A DNA stretch of 64,000 nt, from NCBI GenBank assembly GCA_029219585.1, contig JAQXTR010000006.1, forward strand, positions 54,207 to 118,206, given 5' to 3'. Below are positions 35,010-43,959 of the stretch, one piece after another. The notes under the pieces are model-generated. The model made no database searches. It was not told where the DNA came from and saw only the letters and a program-made list of their open reading frames with translations. This DNA comes from Clostridiales bacterium (GTDB lineage: Bacteria > Bacillota > Clostridia > UBA1381). The position numbers and the translations under genes are program-made. Within the stretch, counting starts at the first letter, position 1; each line of letters starts with the position of its first letter.

Positions 35010-36150
35010 TTTCCTCCTCCGTCTCTGCCGCCTTTTCCGTTTCATCCGAGCCCGCATCCTCCCGGGTCTTTTCGGAATCGGGTGTCTGCGCAGCGTCTTC
35101 ATTCATTCCGCTCATCTCAATATAATTTGCACTCTTCCTGTAGCTTTCACGGCATTCATTGAACAGACTGCTGTCATCTCCCAATTCTGCATCATATTCC
35201 CTAATTCCGTTCTGCAGTTCCGTCTCTGTGTCCGCCGCAGTGTATTTTGCCGTGTATTCATCTGCCGCCTTATTATATGCCGTTTTATCACCGCTGAAAT
35301 CCTCATAGCTCCTGTCGAGAGTCTCGTCACGTCCGACATAAGCCTTAATCTCGCAATCCCAGCTATCAAGCTTTGCCCTTTGTCTGTCAAGAAGTGTCAG
35401 ACGCTTGTTGAATTCATCACGTCCGGTAAGTACTTCATTATTCACATCGGTGCTTTTAATCATGCATGATGAGCTATCCGCTTCACTATTATCCGGCATA
35501 TACATCCGTTCATTGCTGCTTTTCTCAATCGCCCCCTGCACGCCGTTCTCTCGCAATACGTCTGAGGTGACATTACCGCTTTTGGACACGCTTACGTCCG
35601 TGACTGCGGCATTATCCGTCCGCACCATAGCGGAAGCCTTATTCTCTCCGATCACCGCCGCCGGGCCCGTCGACGCGGTGCTGACTGCTTTTATATTATT
35701 TACCCTTTCTCCTCCTGCTTCGTTACCACTTTGTTTCTCTGTCCCGCCAAGTTCCATTACCCGCGGGGTATCTTCCGTTTTATCCTCCTCCTTTGCCGCC
35801 GTTTTTTCTACCGTCGGAGCTGCTGTCGCAGTGATTTGTGCATCCGGCTCATTATCATCCGTACGGCTGAAATATATATCGTTAATCTTTGGAATTGAGC
35901 AAACACATACGGCAAAGCATGCCGCAAGCGCTGCCGTTTTGATTATAATGTGACGAATATTACGTTTTTCTTTGCCTGAAGCAAACTCATCTGCCTTTAT
36001 ATCCGCAGATGATACCTCCTTTGGCATCTCGCCTTTTTCGCAAGCCTTTGCCATTGCTATAAGCCTTTTTTTCAGTTCATCATTAACAGGGACGCTGTCT
36101 TCCGATGCCTGATATTCTCTTCTAAAATTTTCATCACTGAGCATATTCAT
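34984..36150 (-). CDS. Putative membrane anti-sigma factor
   Basis: A 388-residue protein directly after the ECF sigma gene, overlapping it by four bases (ATGA). A 65-residue cytoplasmic segment with a helical stretch (NDELKKRLIAMAKACEKGEM) precedes one membrane helix (about residues 68-86), and a long extracellular part follows. That part is low-complexity (Thr/Ala/Glu/Lys), then a helical, Asp/Glu-rich domain with many Tyr and Lys, and ends in a very acidic tail. The zinc anti-sigma motif HxxxCxxC is absent. Assignment rests on position and topology. Confidence 0.72.
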   Translation of the reverse strand: MNMLSDENFRREYQASEDSVPVNDELKKRLIAMAKACEKGEMPKEVSSADIKADEFASGKEKRNIRHIIIKTAALAACFAVCVCSIPKINDIYFSRTDDNEPDAQITATAAPTVEKTAAKEEDKTEDTPRVMELGGTEKQSGNEAGGERVNNIKAVSTASTGPAAVIGENKASAMVRTDNAAVTDVSVSKSGNVTSDVLRENGVQGAIEKSSNERMYMPDNSEADSSSCMIKSTDVNNEVLTGRDEFNKRLTLLDRQRAKLDSWDCEIKAYVGRDETLDRSYEDFSGDKTAYNKAADEYTAKYTAADTETELQNGIREYDAELGDDSSLFNECRESYRKSANYIEMSGMNEDAAQTPDSEKTREDAGSDETEKAAETEEENEETGIED

Positions 36151-36665
36151 CGTCCCTCCTTCATGATATTTTCAAGCCGCCTGCGCCCCCGCGCAAGCAG
36201 TGATCTCACCGTCGTTTCCTTCTGCTTTGTTATATCCGCTATTTCCTTCGTTGAATATTCCTCATAATAGTAAAGATGTATAACCGTTCTGTATTTTGAC
36301 GGGAGACGGTTAACTGCATTGGTCAGTTCATTTTCCTCTTCCTTCGCATCAAACGGCATATCCACGACAAAGGCACGGTTGCGTTCTTCATCTTCCGGAA
36401 TACCCGTTGTTTTTTCCGTCCATGAATTTTTCAGCTCGGAATTACAGCAATTATATGTAACTCGTATCAGCCACGCTTTAATATGCTCCTCATCCGTGAA
36501 CTCCGTATAATGCTTCATATATCTGACAAACACATTCTGCACCGCATCATCAGCCTTATCCTGACCTGCAACCCTGCGCGCCAATCTGTATACCATATCA
36601 AAATACTTTTCTACTATCTTCGAGGGAGATTTAACGATTCCATCGGATGTCTCCTTCTGTGCCAC
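36147..36665 (-). CDS. ECF-type RNA polymerase sigma factor
   Basis: A 172-residue sigma-70 family protein. The start is a GTG (36665) nine bases after GGAGG. Region 2 (EKYFDMVYRLARRVAGQDKADDAVQNVFVRYMK begins at about residue 19) and region 4 (LPSKYRTVIHLYYYEEYSTKEIADIT...VRSLLARGRRRL) are both present with no region 3, as in ECF factors. It is the first of four coupled genes with an anti-sigma, a clostripain protease and an SLH protein, which suggests a cell-surface signal response. I see no obvious autoregulated -35/-10 pair that I can name. Confidence 0.93.
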   Translation of the reverse strand: MAQKETSDGIVKSPSKIVEKYFDMVYRLARRVAGQDKADDAVQNVFVRYMKHYTEFTDEEHIKAWLIRVTYNCCNSELKNSWTEKTTGIPEDEERNRAFVVDMPFDAKEEENELTNAVNRLPSKYRTVIHLYYYEEYSTKEIADITKQKETTVRSLLARGRRRLENIMKEGR

Positions 36666-36836
36666 GCCTATCAACCTCCGAAATTACATAAAAATATAAA
36701 TTTATTTTAACAGAAATAATTTTGTATGTCAATATCCGAAATGCCGGCGTCCGCATGACACAGTCTGTAATATTTCGTCTCATGTATAACACCTTTCATC
36801 TGCTTGAAATGTTGCAAAAATTTTAAAAATTTTTAA

Positions 36837-36882
36837 AAAAAAGCCTTTAAAACCGAATTTCTCCGTTCTTAAAGGCATTTTA
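36837..36882 (-). terminator. Terminator after the COG0523 GTPase (pan operon)
   Basis: AAAGCCTTTAA (36840-36850) pairs with TTAAAGGC (36869-36876) with a loop of about 18 bases; on the minus strand a T run follows. The rest of the 36675-36893 gap is A/T-rich with nothing else supported. Confidence 0.7.
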
Positions 36883-36893
36883 TTAAGATTTAT

Positions 36894-38174
36894 TCAGATT
36901 TTCTTCAAAAGCTCATCAAGCTCTGCCGAAATCTTTTCCTTATCAAGCTTCTGTCCGATGAATACAAGCTTAATCATTCTGTCTCCGACTTTTTCATCCC
37001 AATTCTTCATAATTGACGGATCGTCCTTTACAAACTGCTGAAGCTGCTTTCTCGGAGCGGAGGCGAACCAGCGTCCGTTCTCATACATCTGAATCTGCTT
37101 TCCCGCCTGCTCAAGCACAAATGACATATCGTTGTCTTTGTCTATCCATATAATGCCCTTGCAGCGTATTACATTTTCCGGGAAGCTCTCATTGAGCCAC
37201 TTTCTCAGCTTGTTCATCTTGAACGGCTGACGGCGGTAATATACAAATGAACCTATACCGTATTCCTCCGCTTCGCCGTGATCGTGGTCGTGGTCATGGT
37301 GATGATGGTGGTGGTGATGTCCATGCTCATGCTCATCGCCGTGTTCATGGTCATGATGATGATGCTCATGCTCATCATCATCATGGTGGTGATGCTCGTT
37401 TTCATCATGATCATGATCATGATGGTGATGCTCATGCTCTTCATCGTCCCCGTCCTTTTCAAACTCTGTTACCCAGCCTGCGGACGAGAAGGTTTTCTCA
37501 AAGTCAAACTGCTTTGTATCAAGCACATCACTCATAGCAACCTTGGCATAATTTGTTTCAATAATCTTCGCCTTCGGCTGGAGCGCCTTGACAACCGCTC
37601 TTACTTTTGCCAGATCCTCTTTCGAAATCTCATCTACCTTATTAATGATGATTGTCGAGCAGAACTCAATCTGCTGAATGAGAAGATTTTCAATGTCCTC
37701 CTCGTCAACCTCGCCCATAAGCTTATCTCCGCCGCCGAACTCGTCAACAAGACGGAGCGCATCAACAACCGTTGCGACACAGTCCAGTCTTACAATGGCA
37801 GGAAATTCGCTGCCCGGCTGCGAACCGTCCATCATTGAAATTGTCTGAACGATAGGGAGCGGCTCACATATTCCGCTTGCCTCGATAAGAATATAGTCAA
37901 ATTTTCCCGACTGAGCAAGCTCTGCAATCTGCTTCATAAGGTCAACCTTTAATGTGCAGCAGATACATCCGTTTGAAAGAGGAACAAGACTTGCGTCCTC
38001 CTCCTGCACCATTCCGCCCTTCTGAATAAGTGAGGAATCAATATTCACCTCACCTATATCGTTAACAATAACCGCAACTTTGTAGCCCTCCTGGTTTGAC
38101 AGGATGTGATTCATAAGCGTGGTCTTTCCCGCGCCGAGATAGCCTGTCAGTAATGTAATTGGTATCCTTGCCAT
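36894..38174 (-). CDS. COG0523 (CobW/Zng1-like) GTPase with histidine-rich metal loop
   Basis: A 426-residue G3E-family GTPase. The P-loop GYLGAGKTT is at residues 10-18, the metal-binding CxCC motif in SNGCICCTL near residue 70, and NKVDE as guanine motif. A low-complexity insert at about residues 242-300 holds some 30 histidines among Asp/Glu, followed by a CobW C-terminal domain. Such proteins deliver Zn, Co or other metals to client enzymes. The start at MARIPITLL fits an AGGA site. It lies 18 bases after panD, in the pantothenate operon, an unusual partner. The insert is encoded by near-repetitive CATGATG DNA. Confidence 0.92.
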   Translation of the reverse strand: MARIPITLLTGYLGAGKTTLMNHILSNQEGYKVAVIVNDIGEVNIDSSLIQKGGMVQEEDASLVPLSNGCICCTLKVDLMKQIAELAQSGKFDYILIEASGICEPLPIVQTISMMDGSQPGSEFPAIVRLDCVATVVDALRLVDEFGGGDKLMGEVDEEDIENLLIQQIEFCSTIIINKVDEISKEDLAKVRAVVKALQPKAKIIETNYAKVAMSDVLDTKQFDFEKTFSSAGWVTEFEKDGDDEEHEHHHHDHDHDENEHHHHDDDEHEHHHHDHEHGDEHEHGHHHHHHHHDHDHDHGEAEEYGIGSFVYYRRQPFKMNKLRKWLNESFPENVIRCKGIIWIDKDNDMSFVLEQAGKQIQMYENGRWFASAPRKQLQQFVKDDPSIMKNWDEKVGDRMIKLVFIGQKLDKEKISAELDELLKKI

Positions 38175-38192
38175 CTTTATCATTCCTTTCCT

Positions 38193-38582
38193 TTACTGTT
38201 CAGCAATCATTCCATGCTTTTCATAATTAACTACTGATTTTATTTTATTGTCCTTATCGACAAATACTACCTTAGGTCTGAACTCCGCCGCCTCCTCCGG
38301 GGTCATCTGCGCATAAGCCATAATTATGACAGTGTCCCCCGCGTTTATAAGCTTAGCTGCGGCTCCGTTAAGACAAATCATTCCCGAATTTCTCTCACCG
38401 GCAATTGTATATGTTTCAAGCCGCGCTCCGTTGGTCACATCAACCACGGCAACCTTTTCGTATTCCATAATTCCCGCAGCCTCTAAAAGCTCCGCATCAA
38501 TTGTGATGCTTCCCACATAATCAAGCTCTGCCTGAACTACGGCTGCGCGGTGTATTTTGCCCTTAAGCATCGTAATGTTCAT
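38193..38582 (-). CDS. panD: Aspartate 1-decarboxylase (pyruvoyl)
   Basis: A 129-residue proenzyme that makes beta-alanine for pantothenate. Self-cleavage occurs at Gly-Ser in [11 protein letters not shown] (residues 19-29), giving the pyruvoyl group on Ser. The lysine in LKGKIHRA (start of the protein) and the Tyr of the [14 protein letters not shown] segment (reading [13 protein letters not shown]) are as in the family. It follows panC by 13 bases. Confidence 0.96.
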   Translation of the reverse strand: MNITMLKGKIHRAAVVQAELDYVGSITIDAELLEAAGIMEYEKVAVVDVTNGARLETYTIAGERNSGMICLNGAAAKLINAGDTVIIMAYAQMTPEEAAEFRPKVVFVDKDNKIKSVVNYEKHGMIAEQ

Positions 38583-38595
38583 CTGCCGACACTCC

Positions 38596-39438
38596 TTATT
38601 CTATTATAAAATTATCTATCAGCCGTGTTTTTCCTATATAAACAGCCATCGCCGCCAATATATGCCCCGATGCATCCTCTGCCGGCTCAAGGTTGTCAAG
38701 ATCAACTATTTCAACATAGTCTATTCTTGCCAAAGGCTCTCTTTCTATTTCAGCCTTTATCGCCTCAATAACCTTCCGCGTACTCTTTTCACCGTTACCG
38801 ATCATTTCTCTGCCCATTACGAGCGATCGAGAAAGACAAAGCGCTGCCTTCCTTTCCTCAGGGCTGAGATATGTGTTTCTTGATGATTTTGCCAGACCAT
38901 CCTCCTCACGGATTATCGGACATCCGACAATCTCTATATCAAAGTTAAGATCCTTAACCATCTTCCTTACCACACACAGCTGCTGAGCATCCTTCTGTCC
39001 GAAATATGCCTTATCCGGCATTACAATATTAAACAGCTTTGAAACTACCGTGCATACACCGTCAAAATGAATCGGTCTTGTCTTTCCGCACAGCACCTTT
39101 GTGAGCTTATCAACACTTACGGTTGTAAGCGCGTCATGATACATCTCCGACGGCTCCGGATTAAAGATGAGCTTTGCGCCCGCCGCCTCACAGAGTCCCG
39201 CATCAGCTTCTATATCTCTTGGATATGTTTCAAAATCCTCATTAGGCCCGAATTGCGTCGGGTTTACAAAGTCAGAAACCACAACGCAGTCATTTTCCGC
39301 AGCAGCTCTTACAATAAGCGATTTGTGCCCCTCATGAAGGAAACCCATTGTGGGTACAAGCCCTACCGACATTCCCTCTCTGCGCCATGCCTTAACATAT
39401 TTTCTTGCTTCCTCAACTGTTTTTACTACCGGTATCAT
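38596..39438 (-). CDS. panC: Pantothenate synthetase
   Basis: A 280-residue ATP-dependent ligase that joins pantoate and beta-alanine. [15 protein letters not shown] carries the HIGH-like adenylation motif, [13 protein letters not shown] follows, and FGQKDAQQL and the [13 protein letters not shown] segment (KMSKS-like) are intact. ATG overlaps the stop of panB by four bases, so the two are coupled. Complete length. Confidence 0.97.
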   Translation of the reverse strand: MIPVVKTVEEARKYVKAWRREGMSVGLVPTMGFLHEGHKSLIVRAAAENDCVVVSDFVNPTQFGPNEDFETYPRDIEADAGLCEAAGAKLIFNPEPSEMYHDALTTVSVDKLTKVLCGKTRPIHFDGVCTVVSKLFNIVMPDKAYFGQKDAQQLCVVRKMVKDLNFDIEIVGCPIIREEDGLAKSSRNTYLSPEERKAALCLSRSLVMGREMIGNGEKSTRKVIEAIKAEIEREPLARIDYVEIVDLDNLEPAEDASGHILAAMAVYIGKTRLIDNFIIE

Positions 39439-40283
39439 AAAGCTCCACCCTTTCTTATCATAAGCTCGTTCATTACGCTTTCGTCAATCTTAAAGCCGTG
39501 CTTTTCCTCCGGGAATGCTCCCGACTTCACTTCCTTGTCATACTGTACAAATGCATCAGTCATATTCTTGCCTATCTCGGCAAATCTCTTTACAAACTTA
39601 GGTGTAAAATCGCTGTACATTCCAAGCATATCCTGATATACCAATACCTGTCCGTCACAGCCCTGCCCCGCGCCTATTCCAATCGTCGGGATATCAAGCA
39701 GCTGAGTTATATACTCCGCCAGTGCTGACGGAACACATTCCAGCACTACCGCAAACGCTCCCGCGCTCTGAACCGCCAAAGCATCATCTATCAGCTTCTG
39801 AGCAGCCGCCAGGGTTTTTCCCTGCACTCTGAAGCCCCCGAATGCATTCACGCTTTGAGGAGTCATGCCAATATGCGCACATACCGGGATTGACGAGTTT
39901 ACAATCGCTCTTATATGTTCGCTTATTTCCGTACCGCCTTCGAGCTTGACCGCATTGGACCTGCCCTCCTTCATCAGTCTGCCGGCATTTGTTACAGCAT
40001 CATAAACCGACGTCTGATACGACATGAACGGCATATCACATATAATAAGAGCGTCCTTTGCTCCGCGCGAAACAGCTGCGCAGTGATGGATCATATCCTC
40101 CATCGTAACCGACAGCGTGTCCTCATAGCCCAGCATAACCATTCCCAATGAATCACCCACCAGAATTGAATTTATGCCTGAGGCGTCAACAAGCTTTGCG
40201 GTCGAATAATCATAGGCCGTAACCATTGAGATTTTATCGCCGCTTTCCTTCATTGCCGCAAATACGGCCGTCGTGGTTTTCAT
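39435..40283 (-). CDS. panB: 3-methyl-2-oxobutanoate hydroxymethyltransferase
   Basis: A 282-residue PanB, first step of pantoate synthesis: it transfers a hydroxymethyl group from methylene-tetrahydrofolate to ketoisovalerate. Metal-binding [19 protein letters not shown] and the [10 protein letters not shown] segment are present, as is the [18 protein letters not shown] stretch. It is the first gene of the pan operon, with AGGAGGTATAT before the ATG. Complete length. Confidence 0.97.
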   Translation of the reverse strand: MKTTTAVFAAMKESGDKISMVTAYDYSTAKLVDASGINSILVGDSLGMVMLGYEDTLSVTMEDMIHHCAAVSRGAKDALIICDMPFMSYQTSVYDAVTNAGRLMKEGRSNAVKLEGGTEISEHIRAIVNSSIPVCAHIGMTPQSVNAFGGFRVQGKTLAAAQKLIDDALAVQSAGAFAVVLECVPSALAEYITQLLDIPTIGIGAGQGCDGQVLVYQDMLGMYSDFTPKFVKRFAEIGKNMTDAFVQYDKEVKSGAFPEEKHGFKIDESVMNELMIRKGGAL

Positions 40284-40390
40284 ATATACCTCCTGATTTT
40301 TGCGTCCGTTCCGTGATACCGCGGTATCGGCGCATATTTCTACAGCTAAGTATTATAGCATAACTTTTTCGGAATTACAATAGAAAAATA

Positions 40391-40420
40391 AAAAAACTGC
40401 TGAAAAAACAGCAGTTTTTT
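40391..40420. terminator. Bidirectional terminator hairpin
   Basis: A twelve-base stem with A and T runs (40391-40402 with 40409-40420) and an A-only loop lies between spoVG and panB. On the minus strand it ends the spoVG transcript. Confidence 0.85.
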
Positions 40421-40497
40421 ATTCCTGAAAATCTTATATTATTAGGGAATTGATCTGTTCAATTCTTAATTATGTCAAATATTCTCTTTAAATGTGT

Positions 40498-40782
40498 TTA
40501 TTCATCAACAGATTGCGTCAATACCCTCTTATACTCAGCAAGAATTGCATCTTCAAGCATCATACGCATATCACGATTAATAGGATGCGCTATGTCTTTA
40601 AATTCGCCTTCCTGCGTTTTTCGGCTGGGCATAGCCGTAAACAGCTTATCTTGTCCTTCTATTATTTTTATGTCATGCACTACAAAGGAGTCGTCAAAGG
40701 TTACAGATACCACTGCTCTCATTTTACTTTCGGCAGAGCTGTCGGTAAGAATTTTCTTTACCCTAATGTCCGTAATCTCCAA
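40498..40782 (-). CDS. spoVG: SpoVG RNA-binding regulator
   Basis: A 94-residue SpoVG. The TTG at 40782 (reading [11 protein letters not shown]) is chosen because it matches the family N-terminus; GTG codons at 40794 or 40791 are alternatives. The conserved core [36 protein letters not shown] (residues 34-70, split here only by description) is complete. SpoVG is a small site-specific nucleic-acid binder that affects sporulation, division-septum formation and virulence genes in Bacillota. It is monocistronic with a long leader and a terminator. Confidence 0.93.
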   Translation of the reverse strand: MEITDIRVKKILTDSSAESKMRAVVSVTFDDSFVVHDIKIIEGQDKLFTAMPSRKTQEGEFKDIAHPINRDMRMMLEDAILAEYKRVLTQSVDE

Positions 40783-40902
40783 GATTTTCACCACCTTCCT
40801 CTTACAAGGTTTAAATTTTCGTTCTCTTGTAGTCTATCCAGTGATGCCCCAACCCTTTACAAGGGAGATATGTACTATGCTAATCAGTACCTTCTTATTG
40901 TT

Positions 40903-40931
40903 ATTTTATCGCATTTTTATTGATTTGTCAA
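40903..40931 (-). promoter_or_regulatory. spoVG promoter
   Basis: On the minus strand TTGACA (40931-40926), 17 bases, TAAAAT (40908-40903), giving a leader of about 115 bases that includes a CCCTTGTAAAGGG near-palindrome. Confidence 0.72.
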
Positions 40932-41011
40932 GCTTTTTGTGCATTTATTTTAATTTCATATTTTACTAATTAATTTTTTTTGTAAAGAATATAAAAATTC
41001 AAAAAAAACAG

Positions 41012-41040
41012 TTTAAATTTTTGTAGAATAGGTATATAAT
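41012..41040 (+). promoter_or_regulatory. Possible murC promoter
   Basis: TATAAT at 41035-41040 with a weak TTTAAA -35 element 17 bases upstream; murC begins 36 bases further on. Confidence 0.5.
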
Positions 41041-41076
41041 AGAATGTGTATTTATCCATAGAAGGGAACATATGAT

Positions 41077-42456
41077 ATGAAAAAGTTTTTAATAGACGAG
41101 CTTGATAAAAATGCCCATATCCATTTTATAGGCATAGGCGGCATAAGCATGAGCGGACTTGCGCACATTGCCATAAGCGACGGCTTTAAGGTCACCGGGA
41201 GCGACAGGGCAAAATCCGAAATAACGGATAAGCTTGAAAGAGAAGGCGCGGTTATATATGAAGGGCATGATGCCAAAAATATTGAAGGCGCGGATCTGGT
41301 TGTACATACAGCCGCGGTAAAGGCAGATAATCCCGAAATGGCGGCGGCTGCTGCGGAAGGCATCAGACTTATCGACCGCGCGGAATTTCTGGGCGCCGTT
41401 ATGAAAAATTATAAGCATGCCGTAGGTGTCTCAGGCACTCACGGCAAAACCACAACAACCTCGATGCTTGCGCATGCTCTTATCCATGCCGATACAGATC
41501 CTACGATTTCTGTCGGAGGGGTATTGGATCTGATTGACGGAAATATCCGCTGCGGAAAATCAGATCTCTTTGTTACAGAGGCATGCGAATATACTAACAG
41601 CTTTCTTAAATTTTATCCGACCATAGCGCTTATAACCAATATAGAAGAGGATCACCTCGACTTCTTCACCGGGATCGAAATGATACGCGAAAGCTTCAGG
41701 GCATTTGCGGAGCTTACAAGGGGCATCGGTCAGGTTGTTGCTTACGGCGAGGACGAAAATATCAGACTTGCCCTTGACGGCAGCGGGCTTGACATCATCA
41801 CCTACGGTATCAACGACAAAAACGATTATTATGCATCAGATATTGTGTACAATGCGGGCTACCCTTCATTTGATGTGTGCAGAAACGGAGAAAAGTTATG
41901 TCATATATCACTCAATGTTCCGGGCGATCACAACATCTTGAATTCACTTGCAACAATCGCTGTCTGTGAGCTTTTGGGGGTCGATGCCGGCACTGCAGCA
42001 AAGGGAATAGAAACCTTCCGCGGTACACACCGCCGTTTTGAGAAAAAAGGATTTGTAAACGGTGCAATTGTTCTTGACGACTACGCCCACCATCCTACAG
42101 AAATAAAGGCTACCTTAAAAGCCGCAAAAGCATTCCCGCATAAACGAATCCGCTGTATATTCCAACCCCACACCTATTCCAGAACACGGACGTTATGGAA
42201 CGAGTTTGTAAATGCGTTTGATGATGCAGATGAGCTGATTATTACACATATATATTCAGCACGTGAGGTATACGACGGAGTTACCGATCCGGACAGGCTC
42301 GCAGCTGACATTGCCGCGAAGGGCATTGACGCAAAATATACGGAGGAATTTGCCGACATTGCGGAATATATTAAAAACACCGCAGAGAAGGATGATATAA
42401 TCTTTACAATGGGCGCCGGGGATGTAACAGCTATCGGTCCCATGCTCGTTAAATAA
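41077..42456 (+). CDS. murC: UDP-N-acetylmuramate--L-alanine ligase
   Basis: A 459-residue Mur ligase that adds L-Ala to UDP-MurNAc, first step of the stem peptide. The N-terminal Rossmann motif HFIGIGGISMSGLAHIA, the ATP P-loop GVSGTHGKTTTTSML, the central NIEEDHLDFF and the C-terminal DDYAHHPTEIKATL are all present. It is monocistronic, divergent from spoVG, and ends in a terminator. Full family length. Confidence 0.97.
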   Translation: MKKFLIDELDKNAHIHFIGIGGISMSGLAHIAISDGFKVTGSDRAKSEITDKLEREGAVIYEGHDAKNIEGADLVVHTAAVKADNPEMAAAAAEGIRLIDRAEFLGAVMKNYKHAVGVSGTHGKTTTTSMLAHALIHADTDPTISVGGVLDLIDGNIRCGKSDLFVTEACEYTNSFLKFYPTIALITNIEEDHLDFFTGIEMIRESFRAFAELTRGIGQVVAYGEDENIRLALDGSGLDIITYGINDKNDYYASDIVYNAGYPSFDVCRNGEKLCHISLNVPGDHNILNSLATIAVCELLGVDAGTAAKGIETFRGTHRRFEKKGFVNGAIVLDDYAHHPTEIKATLKAAKAFPHKRIRCIFQPHTYSRTRTLWNEFVNAFDDADELIITHIYSAREVYDGVTDPDRLAADIAAKGIDAKYTEEFADIAEYIKNTAEKDDIIFTMGAGDVTAIGPMLVK

Positions 42457-42466
42457 AAGCATTTTA

Positions 42467-42494
42467 AATGGGTATGCACATCCGCATACCCATT
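42467..42494. terminator. Terminator after murC
   Basis: An eleven-base stem (AATGGGTATGC at 42467-42477 with GCATACCCATT at 42484-42494) is followed by CTTTTATT; A-rich flanks allow use on both strands. Confidence 0.82.
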
Positions 42495-42500
42495 CTTTTA

Positions 42501-43937
42501 TTATTTCTTTCTGCCCTGATAAACTCCGTCCCAAAGAGAATCAGCATCATAACCTTCACTCAGATTTGCATACACCCCAATTTCATCCTTATCTATATCC
42601 TCAAGTCTTCGTACCTCTTTGCCTCTGCCCTGACTTACGACACCCCATAATGCTTCTTCATCAGCTTGGGCATCATCGGTCATAAGCTCCGAAGACACCT
42701 CTTCATCAAAATTAGAAGTCCTCTGAGGAACACTATCCATTCTCCTGCCCTGATAGAAGCTGCTCTCCCACAGCGCGTCCGCATCATAATCAAGCTTGTC
42801 ATCATCGAAAGTATCATCCTTATCATAATCGACGGCATTTATTTTGTTCGAGCTGCTCCTGCCCTGATATATTGCGCTGTCCCACAACGAATTGACGGTG
42901 TCTGCATCGTAATCATTCTGCATCTGCTGCGCCGGCGCCTCACGCATATCCTCTTCATCATACTCTGTAACAGGCTTTCCATCCTCAGTTCTCCCCGCAT
43001 AGATTTTGCTGCTCCAAAGTGAGTCTCCGGAATACCGCATATTCTGTTCATACTCTTCTTTCGCAGCCGCAAACGCATTAAAATCGCCCTCGGTCAGATC
43101 ATTGTCCATATCTACGGCATCTACGCGCTCAACCCTCTCACCATGCCCCTTAGTCATCATTGTTTCATCAAACGTACCCTCAGGCATCATATCCATCGCA
43201 CGTTTTTTCGCCTCTACCGCCTCAAGCTCTTCATTATCTATATTCTCAGCCAGTTCCTCAAGCGACAGCGTCTCAACAACTTTATCCTGCTGAACCGGCA
43301 TATCATCGGTAAGAATATCATCCATTTCAACCTTTTCACTGCCGTTGTTCTTTAACCATTCACGAAATTTGTTAAATCTGATATGCGAAAAGCGTTCACA
43401 GCACACAAGCAGCATCAGCATAATACCGTTTGCACACCATACCGAATGAATTGTTTTAATGCCGAATATCTCCAATACTCTCAGATTCGCAAACGACATC
43501 GAGTATACAAGATAGCCCAGCGTATAGAAGCCTATTACGGATGAGGCGAAATATAACAGATACGTCAATCCGTTCATCAAATAAAAATCTTTTGCTCCGC
43601 TCTTGATAGCAGCATATTTCGACCAAAACACCCAATTGACACATGCTGTCACGCAAAAAGCAACAAGCTTCATAACAGCCCATGATTTTTCATTAGGATT
43701 CAAAAAAATCACCAAAACGCTCAGAACCGAAGGTACCACGCTTGCCATGAAGGTTTCAACCGTCTTAATCAGAAATATTAACGCAAACTTTACCTTCTTA
43801 TTTCTCAGCTTTGAAAGCTTTGAGCGCGCCTCAATACTTCCGGCTATAGTTCTGTTATTTTTCTTTTTTTCTCTTTTTTTTTCATTCCCGTTCAAGCCAA
43901 GAAGCTCGGAACTATTCTTAAGCTCTTCTTTTTCCAT
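42501..43937 (-). CDS. Four-helix membrane protein with repeated LW..YQGR tail motif
   Basis: A 478-residue protein. A basic N-terminus (about 1-50) leads into four hydrophobic segments (about 52-175) and then a 290-residue acidic, probably disordered tail. The tail carries five copies of a short motif, consensus D-x-LW-x(3,5)-YQGR: GDSLWSSKIYAGR (about 304), NSLWDSAIYQGR (349), DADALWESSFYQGR (383), EEALWGVVSQGR (426) and DADSLWDGVYQGR at the very C-terminus. I do not recognise the family. It is third in an operon with the HD-domain and CmpB-like genes. The repeats look like linear binding motifs for a partner. Confidence 0.78.
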   Translation of the reverse strand: MEKEELKNSSELLGLNGNEKKREKKKNNRTIAGSIEARSKLSKLRNKKVKFALIFLIKTVETFMASVVPSVLSVLVIFLNPNEKSWAVMKLVAFCVTACVNWVFWSKYAAIKSGAKDFYLMNGLTYLLYFASSVIGFYTLGYLVYSMSFANLRVLEIFGIKTIHSVWCANGIMLMLLVCCERFSHIRFNKFREWLKNNGSEKVEMDDILTDDMPVQQDKVVETLSLEELAENIDNEELEAVEAKKRAMDMMPEGTFDETMMTKGHGERVERVDAVDMDNDLTEGDFNAFAAAKEEYEQNMRYSGDSLWSSKIYAGRTEDGKPVTEYDEEDMREAPAQQMQNDYDADTVNSLWDSAIYQGRSSSNKINAVDYDKDDTFDDDKLDYDADALWESSFYQGRRMDSVPQRTSNFDEEVSSELMTDDAQADEEALWGVVSQGRGKEVRRLEDIDKDEIGVYANLSEGYDADSLWDGVYQGRKK

Positions 43938-43959
43938 TACTTCACCCCGCTATGCCTCG

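Noticed and set aside
37247..37838. Repetitive CATGATG-type DNA and long antisense frames opposite the GTPase gene
   Set aside because: The repeats simply encode the histidine-rich loop of the COG0523 GTPase on the minus strand. Repeat units are not of constant length with unique spacers, so this is not a CRISPR array, and the antisense frames are codon-bias artefacts.
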